From Myxococcus terminator_A (GTDB lineage: Bacteria > Myxococcota > Myxococcia > Myxococcales > Myxococcaceae), in the NCBI GenBank assembly GCA_049194865.1, contig JBLZWL010000003.1, forward strand, positions 124,001-188,000: DNA of 64,000 nt, read 5' to 3'. The translations under genes and the position numbers were made by a program. Below are positions 9,317 to 17,556 of the stretch, piece after piece (within the stretch, counting starts at the first letter, position 1; each line of letters starts with the position of its first letter). The notes under the pieces were generated by a model. It searched no databases. It was not told where the DNA came from and saw only the letters and a list, made by a program, of their open reading frames with translations.

Positions 9317-9717
9317 GTCGACGGGCGCCAGGCACGCGCGAGTGGACCGGACTGGCACTGGCCTTCGGGCTGGTGCTGTCCGGGTGCGCGCGTGAGACCT
9401 CCGCCGTGGCACCCTCCTCGGCGGAGCAGCCGGGCACCTTCACGTTGACGAAGAATCACGGCCCGCTCCAGGTGACGCCGCACCTGAGTCTGGCCACGGG
9501 CAACTTCTGGCCCGAGGACACCGATGCGGGCGCGCGTGAGCCCACCGCCGCCCTCTTCATCTACGACTCACGAGTCGTCCCTCCGGCGCAGCAGCACGTG
9601 CGCGTGCACGCGGGCCAGACGGTGGAAGTCGCGGGCGAGGTGTTCGAGGTCTCCGAGGTCATCGACCGCGGGGACGAGCAGCGGCTGCGCCTGAAGCTGC
9701 GTCCGCGTCAGCCCTAG
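9313..9717 (+). CDS. Lipoprotein paralogue of the 7921 protein
   Basis: 134 residues with a GTG start overlapping the calpain stop. The signal (WTGLALAFGLVLSGC) has lipobox LSGC, so the mature domain (from about residue 40) faces the periplasm or outer membrane. That domain matches the cytosolic 7921 protein along its whole length (shared NHGP/GHGP, GNFWPE, ALFI and HVRVHA segments). Two copies of one fold, one cytosolic and one lipidated, bracketing a protease is suggestive of an inhibitor pair protecting two compartments. Its stop overlaps the stop of the convergent SDR gene (CTAG). Confidence 0.75.
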   Translation: MSRRAPGTREWTGLALAFGLVLSGCARETSAVAPSSAEQPGTFTLTKNHGPLQVTPHLSLATGNFWPEDTDAGAREPTAALFIYDSRVVPPAQQHVRVHAGQTVEVAGEVFEVSEVIDRGDEQRLRLKLRPRQP

Positions 9718-10577
9718 ACGGAGCGGGCGGGAAGCGCGGCGACGTCACGCGGCTTCAGCATCCCGGCGGCCATGCGCACGGTGAACGCTCGCGGCGCGAA
9801 GCGCGGCATGTTGGCCTGGAGCCAGTTGCGCCAGCCGGCGATGAGCGAAGGCCGGCCCTGCTCGAGCCCTCGAAGCCCCGCGAGGGCCACCTGCTCGGCG
9901 GAGGCCACCGGCCCCACGGCCACCTGGCGCGTGCCCACCACGTCGAAGAAGGCCGTCTCCACGGGCCCCGGGCAGAGCGCGAGCACGCGCACGCCCCGCG
10001 CGCGGTTCTCCGCCCAGAGCGCCTCGGAGAAGGACAGGACGAACGCCTTCGTCGCGCCGTAGATGGCCATGTAGGGCAGCGGCTGGTAGCCGGCGGTGGA
10101 GGCCACGTTGAGGATGCCGCCGACGCCCCGGGCAATCATGTCCGGCAGGAACAGGTGGCTGGCGTCCACGAGCGCGGTGACGTTGAGCATCACCTGCTCG
10201 TGTTGTCGAGCCAGGGAGACAGCCTCGAAGGCGCCATGGGTGGCGAAGCCAGCGTTGTTGATGAGCAGGTCCACGTGCAGGCCGCGCTCACGACACTGAC
10301 CATGCAGCTCCCTGGCGGCGCCTTCGCGGCTGAGGTCCATGCGCAGCACCTCCACCTGGACGGCGTGCTGCTTCACCAGCTCGGCGGCCAGGGCGCGCAG
10401 CTTGTCCTCGGAGCGGGCCACCAGGACCAGGTTCATCTTCCGAGCCGCGAGCAGGCGAGCGAACGCCTCGCCGATGCCGGAGGACGCACCGGTGATGAGC
10501 GCTCGGCGGCCCTGGTAGGGGAAGGGCCCCGAGGTGGGCGCGGGGGAGACAGAGGGAGCTGTCGAAGCGGTGTGCAT
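9714..10577 (-). CDS. Short-chain dehydrogenase/reductase
   Basis: 287 residues from ATG 10577 (a GTG at 10604 is possible). Classical SDR: TGASSGIG nucleotide-binding motif near residue 30, NNAG motif (DLLINNAGFA), catalytic Ser in NVASTAG, and YGATK with the catalytic Tyr and Lys, followed by the PGPVET motif. It resembles the DltE/YqjQ group of NAD(P)-dependent oxidoreductases of broad specificity. Divergent from a TetR-type regulator with a palindromic operator between them, so it is probably a regulator-controlled detoxification or lipid-modifying enzyme. Substrate unknown. Confidence 0.88.
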   Translation of the reverse strand: MHTASTAPSVSPAPTSGPFPYQGRRALITGASSGIGEAFARLLAARKMNLVLVARSEDKLRALAAELVKQHAVQVEVLRMDLSREGAARELHGQCRERGLHVDLLINNAGFATHGAFEAVSLARQHEQVMLNVTALVDASHLFLPDMIARGVGGILNVASTAGYQPLPYMAIYGATKAFVLSFSEALWAENRARGVRVLALCPGPVETAFFDVVGTRQVAVGPVASAEQVALAGLRGLEQGRPSLIAGWRNWLQANMPRFAPRAFTVRMAAGMLKPRDVAALPARSV

Positions 10578-10585
10578 GGGTCCAG

Positions 10586-10632
10586 AATGTGAGCTAGGAC
10601 TCACGTTCGCAACTCGCGTCGGTGCTCACATT
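10586..10632. promoter_or_regulatory. Nested inverted repeats, TetR-type operator
   Basis: AATGTGAG at 10586-10593, CTCACGTT at 10600-10607 (6-base spacer, one mismatch) and CTCACATT at 10625-10632. The outer copies form a perfect 9-bp inverted repeat (AATGTGAGC / GCTCACATT). The array fills the space between the divergent SDR and TetR starts. Confidence 0.65.
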
Positions 10633-10648
10633 TCGTGGAGGAAGAGTC

Positions 10649-11350
10649 ATGCCGCGCCGTCCCCCTGTTTCTCGTCGGAGGAAGCCCCATCAGGACCGGG
10701 CGCAGGCCACGTGTGATGCCATTCTCACGGCGGCGGCTCGCGTTCTCGTCAAGAATGGCTATGAGGCCGCCAGCACCAACCGCATCGCCAGCGAGGCGGG
10801 GGTGAGCATCGGGTCGCTCTACCAGTACTTTCCGAGCAAGGAAGGGCTGGTGATGGCGGTGATGGAGCGGCACCGCGCCCGCTCGCTCGCGGACTTCGAG
10901 GCGGGGCTGGTGCTGCTGGCCAGCCAACCACTGCCCCAGGCGCTTCGTGCGTTGGTCCGCCAGTTGTTGACCACGAAGCTGGAGAACCCTCGGCTGCACC
11001 AGGTGTTGCATGAGCTGGTGCCGAAGATGCGGCAGCTGGGACAGGTGGACCCGCACGAGCAGCGGCTCTTCCGCCTGGTGCGAGCCTTCCTCGCGCCGAG
11101 GGCCGAGGCGCTGCGCCCCAAGGACCTCGACATGGCGGTCTTCATCCTGGTGCACTCGGTGGAGACGCTCTGCATCAAGGCGGTGGCGGACCGCCCGGAC
11201 TACCTGACCAACGAGACGTTCCTCGACGAGCTGTGTGCGTTGATGCAGGGCTATCTCCAGCCGGGAGGCGCGTCCGCGAGCGCCACGCCGAAGAGGGCGA
11301 CGGGACGGGGACGAAGCGCGGCCTCGCGAGAAATCTCGGCGAGGCCGTGA
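10649..11350 (+). CDS. TetR/AcrR-family transcriptional regulator
   Basis: 233 residues; the ATG at 10649 follows gtggagga. The N-terminal HTH is typical: DAILTAAARVLVKNGYEAASTNRIASEAGVSIGSLYQYFPSKEGL (about 20-65). A helical ligand-binding domain follows, then a basic, Ser/Ala-rich C-terminal tail of about 25 residues. It probably represses itself and the divergent SDR through the repeats at 10586-10632. Inducer unknown. Confidence 0.9.
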   Translation: MPRRPPVSRRRKPHQDRAQATCDAILTAAARVLVKNGYEAASTNRIASEAGVSIGSLYQYFPSKEGLVMAVMERHRARSLADFEAGLVLLASQPLPQALRALVRQLLTTKLENPRLHQVLHELVPKMRQLGQVDPHEQRLFRLVRAFLAPRAEALRPKDLDMAVFILVHSVETLCIKAVADRPDYLTNETFLDELCALMQGYLQPGGASASATPKRATGRGRSAASREISARP

Positions 11351-11407
11351 ATATCCTCCGGGCCCCCGCGTCGGTCGCGCACCCCCGATTGCTGGAGATT
11401 GCCCCGC

Positions 11408-11749
11408 ATGCGTACCCTCCTCGCTGGCCTGGTCCTCGCCTGCCTCATCGTGCCCCTCCGTGGTGAAGCGGCGACCCTGCGTTGTGGCAACAACCTCATC
11501 GCGGATGGCGCCACCCAGTCCGACGCGCTCATGAAGTGCGGGGAGCCCATGAGCAAGCACAAGCGGGAGGAGTCGACCTCCACGCGGAACCGGGTTCGCG
11601 AAGGCAAGGAGGAGTCCTCCACCACGCAGACGGTGACAGTCCTGGTGGAGGAGTGGACGTACAACTTCGGGCCCAACCGGCTGATGCAGGTGGCCATCTT
11701 CACCGACGGCAAGCTGACCGACGTGCGCAGCGCGGGCTACGGCAAGTAG
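11408..11749 (+). CDS. DUF2845 periplasmic protein
   Basis: 113 residues. The ATG at 11408 is preferred to an upstream TTG because it follows ggagatt and begins the signal MRTLLAGLVLACLIVPLRGEA (cleavage after GEA). The mature part matches DUF2845: LRCGNNLIADGATQSDALMKCGEP, with two conserved Cys, then a hydrophilic loop and the VLVEEWTYNFGPNRLMQVAIFTDGKL strand pair. Small exported proteins of this family resemble beta-lactamase-inhibitor-like (BLIP/SmpA) folds; function unknown. Confidence 0.8.
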   Translation: MRTLLAGLVLACLIVPLRGEAATLRCGNNLIADGATQSDALMKCGEPMSKHKREESTSTRNRVREGKEESSTTQTVTVLVEEWTYNFGPNRLMQVAIFTDGKLTDVRSAGYGK

Positions 11750-11794
11750 CCCCGACGGAGGAAGGGCCCATGGGCGCGGCGAACAGGAGGTCGC

Positions 11795-12547
11795 TCAGGG
11801 AACCGCGCGCTCGACGATGACTTCTTTCGGCTTGTTGTTTCCCGGGTCGGCACACGCGGCGAAGAGCTGGCCCAGGCACGCGTTGGCGTAGAGGACGCGG
11901 CAGCCCCGGAGGAGGGTTGTCTCATTGGCGGAGGCTGTATTGACGTCCTCCAGGGAGAGCTCAAGGACCGTCTTGTCGGCCAGCACGCCGGACATGCACT
12001 TGAAGGGGTCTTCGCCGCTGGCGCACGCGTCAACGGTCTCCTTCAGCTCCTTCGCTTCGGCCGAGGCTTTCGCCGAGTCGGAGTGGAGCGCGGCGGCTCG
12101 TCCCTTCCAATCCTCCCGGAGCCCGAGCACGCTGTAGTTCACGGCGCAGACCTGCACGGGCTTGTCGCAGCCCCGGGCGGGTGTGAGGGCAGCGCAGCCC
12201 TCCCGCGGCGCGAGGTCTTCTCCGAGGAGTCCCAGGTTGAAGAGCGCCGCGTGCCGCGCCTTGTTGTCCTTCCCCGCCAGAAGGACGGCATCCTCCAGCA
12301 CGCGCCGGGCCTCTGCCTTCCTGCCCTGCCGAAGGAAGCAGAGTCCCAGGTCGGAGGCGAGCCCGCTGTCACTCCCAAGGAGGGCAACGGCCTTCTCGAA
12401 GAGGGGACACGCTTGTTTGTAGTCGCGTGCGCGGTAGGCCTTCGTCGCACTGCGCCGGAGCGCGGCGGCCTCCTCGCGGGCGTCTGGAGCGGAAGGAGTA
12501 CGTGCATCGGGAGCGGCGGTCAGGAGGGCAAGGACCAGAAAGAACAT
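11795..12547 (-). CDS. Exported TPR protein
   Basis: 250 residues. Signal peptide MFFLVLALLTAAPDA, then TPR-like repeats: ALRRSATKAYRARDYKQACPLFEKAVALL, then GLASDLGLCFLRQGRKAEARRVLEDAV, then a partial third (AALFNLGLLGEDL). The C-terminal half contains about nine cysteines in short pairs (CAALTPARGC, CASGEDPFKC, CRVLYANAC), suggesting disulfide bonds. Probable periplasmic scaffold protein; partner unknown. Divergent from bioY over a 287-bp gap. Confidence 0.75.
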   Translation of the reverse strand: MFFLVLALLTAAPDARTPSAPDAREEAAALRRSATKAYRARDYKQACPLFEKAVALLGSDSGLASDLGLCFLRQGRKAEARRVLEDAVLLAGKDNKARHAALFNLGLLGEDLAPREGCAALTPARGCDKPVQVCAVNYSVLGLREDWKGRAAALHSDSAKASAEAKELKETVDACASGEDPFKCMSGVLADKTVLELSLEDVNTASANETTLLRGCRVLYANACLGQLFAACADPGNNKPKEVIVERAVP

Positions 12548-12834
12548 GGCGGAGGCTCAAGACGAAGCAGCGACCGCCCTATTCTCACCGGACTGAGTGC
12601 CACCACCGAAATCCCAGTCGGTCCAACCCCTGTCGTTCTGGGTCAGGGCCACGGCGGGGTGGAGCCGCGTCGAAGTCTTCCTCGAGGGCCATCGCGTGGC
12701 CAGCCACGTGCGCGGCCTGGAGAAGGGGCGCTTCACCACCTTGCATCGGCATCCGTCCTCACCGAGCATCGGTCCGTGTCTCCACTTCCCTCCGCGTCGT
12801 CACGCGGCGCTCACTCCTCGCTGGCGGGTCGGCG

Positions 12835-13428
12835 GTGAGCTCGGACGCCAATCCCCCACAGCACCGCGTCCTGGCTGACGTCTTCGTGCGCACGCGAGCC
12901 CAGGAGGCCGCGCTCGTCCTCGGAGCGGCGCTCTGTACCGCGTTGTTCGCGCAGGTCGCCATCACGGTGCCGGGCTCACCCGTGCCCGTCACGGGACAGA
13001 CGTTCGCGGTCGTCCTCACGGCCGCCGCGCTCGGGCCTCGGCGAGGCGTGGCCGGGCAGCTCGTCTATCTCCTGCTGGGGGCGGTGGGGCTGCCCTTCTT
13101 CGCGAAGGCGGCCAGTGGCTGGGGGGCCTTGGTCGGACCGACCGGCGGCTATCTGGTGGGCTTCCTCCCCGCGGCCTTCCTGGTGGGCCTCGCGGCGCGC
13201 CACGCCTACGACAGGCGCCCGAGGACGGCGGTGCCCCTCTTCCTGGCGGGACAGCTCGTCATCCTGGGCATCGGCGTGTGCTGGCTCAGCGTGGCGGCGT
13301 CCCTCGACTTCGCCACGGCCTTTCACAAGGGCTTCGTACCGTTCATCCCCGGGGGGCTGCTCAAGGCCGTCCTCGCCGGTGTCATCACGTCCTTCGTCTG
13401 GCGACTCGTCCGGGCTCGCGCGGCCTGA
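12835..13428 (+). CDS. bioY: BioY biotin transporter S-component
   Basis: 197 residues, the normal length of BioY. Family pattern: ALVLGAALCTALFAQVAITVPGSPVPVTGQTFAVVLTAAALGPRRGVAGQLVYLLLGAVGLPFF, then six hydrophobic segments with a GPTGGYLVGF motif and FIPGGLLKAVLAG near the end. It captures biotin for an ECF-type importer in the inner membrane; no bioM or bioN gene is visible, so it may work alone or with a shared ECF module. The GTG start at 12835 fits the family N-terminus, but the ribosome site is weak and longer starts are open. Confidence 0.88.
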   Translation: MSSDANPPQHRVLADVFVRTRAQEAALVLGAALCTALFAQVAITVPGSPVPVTGQTFAVVLTAAALGPRRGVAGQLVYLLLGAVGLPFFAKAASGWGALVGPTGGYLVGFLPAAFLVGLAARHAYDRRPRTAVPLFLAGQLVILGIGVCWLSVAASLDFATAFHKGFVPFIPGGLLKAVLAGVITSFVWRLVRARAA

Positions 13429-13441
13429 CCTCCGGGGGCCT

Positions 13442-14170
13442 TCAGTTGCAGCGCAGCAGGTTCCACTCGTTGGTATTGGAAGGGGATCCCGGGCCCATCA
13501 ACTCGTTGATGACAAACGCCGCGTCTTCCAAGGTCGAAGCGAAGACTTCGCCGATGTTGGGGTCGAAGATGTAGAAGTAGGTCGAGAAGGCGCCACCCGA
13601 GCGATAGATTGCCATGGCATGGTCATCGCGTGTCGCGCCATGCTTGGTCGTGACGACATAGGTGGAGCTCTTGTGTATCAGCTCCGAGGCAATCATCTCC
13701 GCCACTGCGATGTTCTTGACCGTGACGCTCGCCACACCCTTGGGAGGCACTCTCAGCGTCTCCATCAAGAGCAGTGCGCTCTTCTGGAGATAGATGCCCT
13801 TGGCGTCGAGGATGTAAAGGCCGGGTATGATCTTGCTGTTCTCTTTCACGTAATCACACAGATTGTCTCGGTCCTCCATGAACCCGGACTTGGCCACGAG
13901 GACGAGTGCCTCCTGCGCGTCGAGCATGTCCCGCGCCTTGCCCAGGCGGGCCAGGTACTTCTGGTGGAGGGCATGCAGCGCGACGGCCTCGTCCTTGAGC
14001 AGTTGGAGTCGATTGCCCACGGCCTGCTTGGGGATGTCCCACCCGTCCTTCTCGCTGTCGAGGATGTGCCTCACCCAACGGCTGGCCAGGGCGAGACAGA
14101 ATCCTTGGCCGACAAGTCCCATTCTCCTCTCAATCTTCTTCTGACTGAACTCCGTCAACGTTCGTGTCAT
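13442..14170 (-). CDS. YopT/AvrPphB-like (C58) cysteine protease
   Basis: 242 residues from ATG 14170, which follows ggggaggg; the longer open frame upstream lacks a ribosome site. Three motifs match the C58 peptidase family: GQGFCLALASRWVRHIL (Cys25), DDHAMAIYRSGG (His184) and YFYIFDPNIGEVFA (Asp203). Order and the spacing of His to Asp (19 residues) are as in YopT-type enzymes, which cleave host proteins. No Sec signal is present, fitting an injected or locally acting protein. Convergent with bioY. The assignment rests on motifs; a papain-fold relative with another role is possible. Confidence 0.72.
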   Translation of the reverse strand: MTRTLTEFSQKKIERRMGLVGQGFCLALASRWVRHILDSEKDGWDIPKQAVGNRLQLLKDEAVALHALHQKYLARLGKARDMLDAQEALVLVAKSGFMEDRDNLCDYVKENSKIIPGLYILDAKGIYLQKSALLLMETLRVPPKGVASVTVKNIAVAEMIASELIHKSSTYVVTTKHGATRDDHAMAIYRSGGAFSTYFYIFDPNIGEVFASTLEDAAFVINELMGPGSPSNTNEWNLLRCN

Positions 14171-14360
14171 GGCCCTCCCCGGCAAGGTGGCGCCGAGTAG
14201 GCAACGACTGTGCCAGTGCGCTCGTCGGAGCGGCCCGCACGAGGGAGAGCCCTGACATGCCATGGGACGGGCGGCGGCGTGCGTCCAGAAGCAACGGGCC
14301 TGCGTCCCGCTGGTACGCGAAGGGGCGCCGTGACGCTGCCGGCGCCCTCCGAGCGGAGAC

Positions 14361-14897
14361 TCAGGCAACGCGGGGGAAGTCCACCTCGGTGCCAGCCACC
14401 ACGTTGAGGTAGTTGGTGAGCACGTTCTGCGCGACGGCGGCCACCACCTCCACGAGCTCCGCGTCGCTCAGCCCCACCTTTCGAGCCTGCGCGAGCTGCG
14501 GGCCCACATCCGCCGCCCGCGTGCGGGCGATGGCGACGGCGAGGTCCAGGATGGCCTGCTCACGGGGGTCCGCCGAGCGGCCGGTGCGGAAGCCCGTCAG
14601 CTCATCCGCCTTCACGCCGTGCCCCTTGGCCAGCGCCGTGTGCGCGGAGAGGCAGTAGGTGCAGCGGTTCAGCTCCGCCACGGCGATGGCGATGGCCTCC
14701 TGCGTGCGCGGCGACAGCTTCGCGCCGCCCATGGCGTTGAAGTAGCCCGCCACCGCGTCGAGCGCCGCGGGGGAGTGGGCGAAGGTGGAGAACATCTTCG
14801 GGACGCCGCCGAACTTCGCCTTCAAGGCGGCGAGCGTGGGCTCGGAGGCGGCGGGCGTATTCGAGGGGCCAACAGGGGCAATGGTGGGCGTCGTCAT
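14361..14897 (-). CDS. AhpD-like carboxymuconolactone decarboxylase-family protein
   Basis: 178 residues. The conserved CTYCLSAH segment (CxxC with the downstream His) is the alkylhydroperoxidase AhpD-type redox centre, preceded by the family helix LSPRTQEAIAIAVAELN. The uncharacterized peroxidase-related branch of the family fits best. Ribosome site aggag, 6 bases before the ATG at 14897. It is divergent from a MarR-type regulator with a matching pair of operators between them. Role: probably removal of organic peroxides or related electrophiles in the cytosol. Confidence 0.87.
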   Translation of the reverse strand: MTTPTIAPVGPSNTPAASEPTLAALKAKFGGVPKMFSTFAHSPAALDAVAGYFNAMGGAKLSPRTQEAIAIAVAELNRCTYCLSAHTALAKGHGVKADELTGFRTGRSADPREQAILDLAVAIARTRAADVGPQLAQARKVGLSDAELVEVVAAVAQNVLTNYLNVVAGTEVDFPRVA

Positions 14898-14939
14898 GGG
14901 GTGCTCCTGGAGACAGCGGGTGGTGCGGCGGGTCGATTG

Positions 14940-14954
14940 GTTTCGACTCGATAC
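14940..14954. promoter_or_regulatory. MarR-type operator, copy 1
   Basis: GTTTCG-ACT-CGATAC, an inverted repeat with one mismatch, 48 bp from copy 2 and nearest the ahpD-like start. Confidence 0.6.
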
Positions 14955-14987
14955 TAAATGCGCCGGCCACTCCCGCTTGTCAAGTCA

Positions 14988-15002
14988 GTATCGACACGAT
15001 AC
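14988..15002. promoter_or_regulatory. MarR-type operator, copy 2
   Basis: GTATCG-ACA-CGATAC, a perfect inverted repeat ending 10 bases before the marR-like ATG. A likely autoregulation site. Confidence 0.65.
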
Positions 15003-15012
15003 CTTTGTGTCC

Positions 15013-15585
15013 ATGGCTGGCGACCGCCTCTACGCGCTGCTCGAGCGACTTGGAAACCTGCTCCGGACGGAGGAGCGGGCGGCGGGGCTGCCCCATGGAT
15101 TGCAGCCGGTGCATCTTCAGGCGCTGCGCTACTTGCAGTCGTGCAACCGCTACAGCAACACGCCCGCGGCGCTGACGGAGTACCTGGGGCTCACCAAGGG
15201 CACCGTGTCCCAGACGCTCCTGTTGCTGGAGGAGAAGGGGCTGTTGCGAAAGCAGGCGGATACGGAGGACCGGCGCGTCATTCATCTGCTGTTGACGGAA
15301 GGAGGCCGCGCGGTGCTGAAGCAGGCCTTGCCGCCCGAGCTCTTCAAGCGGGCCCTCGCGGGGCTGCCCGGCGATGGCGCGGCGCTCGATGAGTCCCTGA
15401 CGGAGCTGTTGCGCGCGTTGCAGGCCGCGAATGCGCAGCGCAGCTTCGGCGCCTGCGGTACGTGCAAGCACTTCCAGCGAGAGGGCACGGGGCGCTTCCG
15501 CTGCGGCCTGACGCAGGAGCCGCTGTCGCGCGAGGACAGTCAACTGCTGTGCCGGGAGCACGAGGGCATCTCCGCGGGCCACTGA
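15013..15585 (+). CDS. MarR-family regulator with C-terminal Cys cluster
   Basis: 190 residues from ATG 15013. Winged helix: NTPAALTEYLGLTKGTVSQTLLLLEEKGLLRKQADTEDRRVIHLLLTEGGRAVL (about 55-108). The C-terminal 40 residues contain four Cys (CGTC-KHF, FRCGL and LLCREHE), spaced like a zinc or iron-sulfur site. Family members with this tail are known, but the ligand is not established to my knowledge. The palindrome at 14988-15002 abuts the start, so it probably autoregulates and controls the divergent AhpD-like gene, possibly in response to oxidants through the Cys cluster. Confidence 0.85.
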   Translation: MAGDRLYALLERLGNLLRTEERAAGLPHGLQPVHLQALRYLQSCNRYSNTPAALTEYLGLTKGTVSQTLLLLEEKGLLRKQADTEDRRVIHLLLTEGGRAVLKQALPPELFKRALAGLPGDGAALDESLTELLRALQAANAQRSFGACGTCKHFQREGTGRFRCGLTQEPLSREDSQLLCREHEGISAGH

Positions 15586-15838
15586 CGCCCGGCTCGAACA
15601 GTCCACTCGCGTGGGCAATGTCGGTCGCCGAGCGCGCGATAGGAGCACTCCGAGCATTCAGCGAATGCCGCGCGACACGGTCGCGCCGTGGCTCGCGCAA
15701 CCCCTGGGATTCCTGGCCTTCGTGCCCAAGGCTCGCGCTGAATTCAGGGGGAAATGCGCCAGTTCGCCACGGCTCCGCTCCTCTGGGCAGGAAGCGCGCG
15801 CATCACCCCCAGGTCCGCGCGCCGCACGGAGATTCCCC

Positions 15839-17398
15839 ATGAGCTTTGGCATCCGCTTTCGTCCCCCCGGCGCCGTCAACACCCCGAACGCCACCCAGGC
15901 ACCCACGGCCCCGCCTCCGGCTCCGCCCCCCCCTCCTCCCCTTCCTCCCGTCGACTCCTTCGAGCCGGCGAATCGAATCGGCGCGAAGCTCAATCTGACG
16001 GGCCAGACGACGCCTTCGCCCTCCCTGGGCAATGCGGGCATCCTGGGCTCGAGCGTCGCGGAGAACAGCGCCGTGCTGCCTCCCGGAGCCTTCGAGCTCA
16101 CGACCCCTCCGATGGGCCCGTTCAGCGGCAGCGCCACCTACGAGAAGAAGGATTCCGTCAAGGAGGCGGAAGGCATCACCACCGTGACGATGGAAACCGA
16201 AATCGCGGTTTCGGGCGGCGCCAGCATTGAGAACAAGAAGCAGCTCGAGGTCGGAGTCGAGAAGACGTACGGCGTGAAGGCCGAGTACGAGCTGAAGATG
16301 CCGACCGCCGAGTACGAGCGGATGAAGAACAATGAAATCCCCCCGCCGGACCCGGCCAGGCCGGAGACGATGCCCGAGGGCACCTCCATCACCCTGAACG
16401 ACTCGCGGTTCAGTGGCACCACCCTCAGCGGCGCCTTCAGGGGCATCAGCGCCGAGTCGGGCATCACCCAAGGCAAGGGAAACTCGTTCTCCGTCGACAA
16501 GACGGGCCCCACCACCATCACGGTGACAGCGGGCCCGACGGAGGCCGTCGAGAGCCGCGGAAGCCTGGGCCTGAGCGTGGGTCCGGCGAGCATCGGAGTG
16601 GGCAATACAAAGAGCCTGGAGACCTTCCGGCTCAAGACGGCCGAGTTCGACGTCGGCACGCCGGAGGGCAAGGCCGCTTATGAGCAGTTCCTGAAGGACG
16701 GAACGTTCCCCGCCCAGGACGGCCCGGGCGTCGCCAAGTCGGCCACGGTGGAGAAGCTCAATGCCGAGTCCTCCACCAGCCTCGACGTGGGGCTTGGCCC
16801 CTTCGAGGCCTCGGTGAACATCAACGACACCCGCTTGGAGTACGTCAAGACGACCTATGCCGACGGCTCCTCCTCCAGGTCCTTCGACGCGAAGCTGCAC
16901 AACGGCACGCCCGTGCGCATCGAACAGCACTTCAATGCGGACAAGACCGAGGACACATCCAAGACCAAGGTCTCCCTGTTCCTGGAGGGTGCGAAGGGCG
17001 AGGTCGAGGAGCAGTTCGCGCGCAACTTCCGCTCGAAGGACAACATGGAGGTGGACCAGTCCGCGTTCGACAAGGAGAACGACGTCCTGTTGACCTTCGA
17101 TGCCAAGGACTCCATGGCGCTGTCGGAACGCGCCAAGAAGTACCTCGAGAACTGGAAGAGTGAGCACAAGGGCCAACCATGGCTGGGACAGGACGACACC
17201 ACCTACCGGAACAGGCTCATCGACGCACTCGCCAACGCCAAGACCCCCACCGAGGTGGGCTCCGCCCTGATGGAGGCCTACGGGAATGAAGGACCGATGA
17301 GCGAGACCTTCGAGTACCTCGCCAGGACGGATGGCAAGTTCGAGCCGCTGCCAGGCGTCATTGAAGCCAGACACCGCGACGCCTATTCACCCGATTGA
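15839..17398 (+). CDS. Large Pro-rich-N-terminus protein, unknown
   Basis: 519 residues; the ATG at 15839 follows ggagatt. I recognise no domain. The N-terminus (MSFGIRFRPPGAVNTPNATQAP) leads into a proline tract (about residues 25-37), then a long beta-rich region with TITVTAGPTE, SLGLSVGPASIGVGN and SLDVGLGPFEASVNIND strands, and an alpha-helical C-terminus (MALSERAKKYLENWKSEHKGQP). There is no Sec signal. The short MS[FI] start plus disordered linker resembles the calpain and M4 proteins of this window. It may be a surface or secreted structural protein, but this is only an impression. A hairpin at 17410-17435 follows the stop. Confidence 0.7.
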   Translation: MSFGIRFRPPGAVNTPNATQAPTAPPPAPPPPPPLPPVDSFEPANRIGAKLNLTGQTTPSPSLGNAGILGSSVAENSAVLPPGAFELTTPPMGPFSGSATYEKKDSVKEAEGITTVTMETEIAVSGGASIENKKQLEVGVEKTYGVKAEYELKMPTAEYERMKNNEIPPPDPARPETMPEGTSITLNDSRFSGTTLSGAFRGISAESGITQGKGNSFSVDKTGPTTITVTAGPTEAVESRGSLGLSVGPASIGVGNTKSLETFRLKTAEFDVGTPEGKAAYEQFLKDGTFPAQDGPGVAKSATVEKLNAESSTSLDVGLGPFEASVNINDTRLEYVKTTYADGSSSRSFDAKLHNGTPVRIEQHFNADKTEDTSKTKVSLFLEGAKGEVEEQFARNFRSKDNMEVDQSAFDKENDVLLTFDAKDSMALSERAKKYLENWKSEHKGQPWLGQDDTTYRNRLIDALANAKTPTEVGSALMEAYGNEGPMSETFEYLARTDGKFEPLPGVIEARHRDAYSPD

Positions 17399-17409
17399 CC
17401 CTCGGGTGG

Positions 17410-17435
17410 CCGGGCCCCTCCTTCTGGGGGCCCGG
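17410..17435. terminator. Hairpin after the 15839 gene
   Basis: CCGGGCCCC at 17410-17418 pairs with GGGGCCCGG at 17427-17435, 11 bases after the stop. No clear T-run follows. Confidence 0.5.
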
Positions 17436-17556
17436 TGCCTGGCGCGGAGGTGTTCCTGTTTCCTATTTCAACATATGGGGCAAATCACGGGGCGAGGTGC
17501 GTATGTCTGCGTTTGAGGTCGTCGGACGGTTGGCGTGCACACAGACCGCAGGCACG

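Noticed and set aside
15803..17374. 523-codon minus-strand frame opposite the 15839 gene
   Set aside because: The plus frame has a ribosome site and ends before a hairpin; the minus frame has no start signal.
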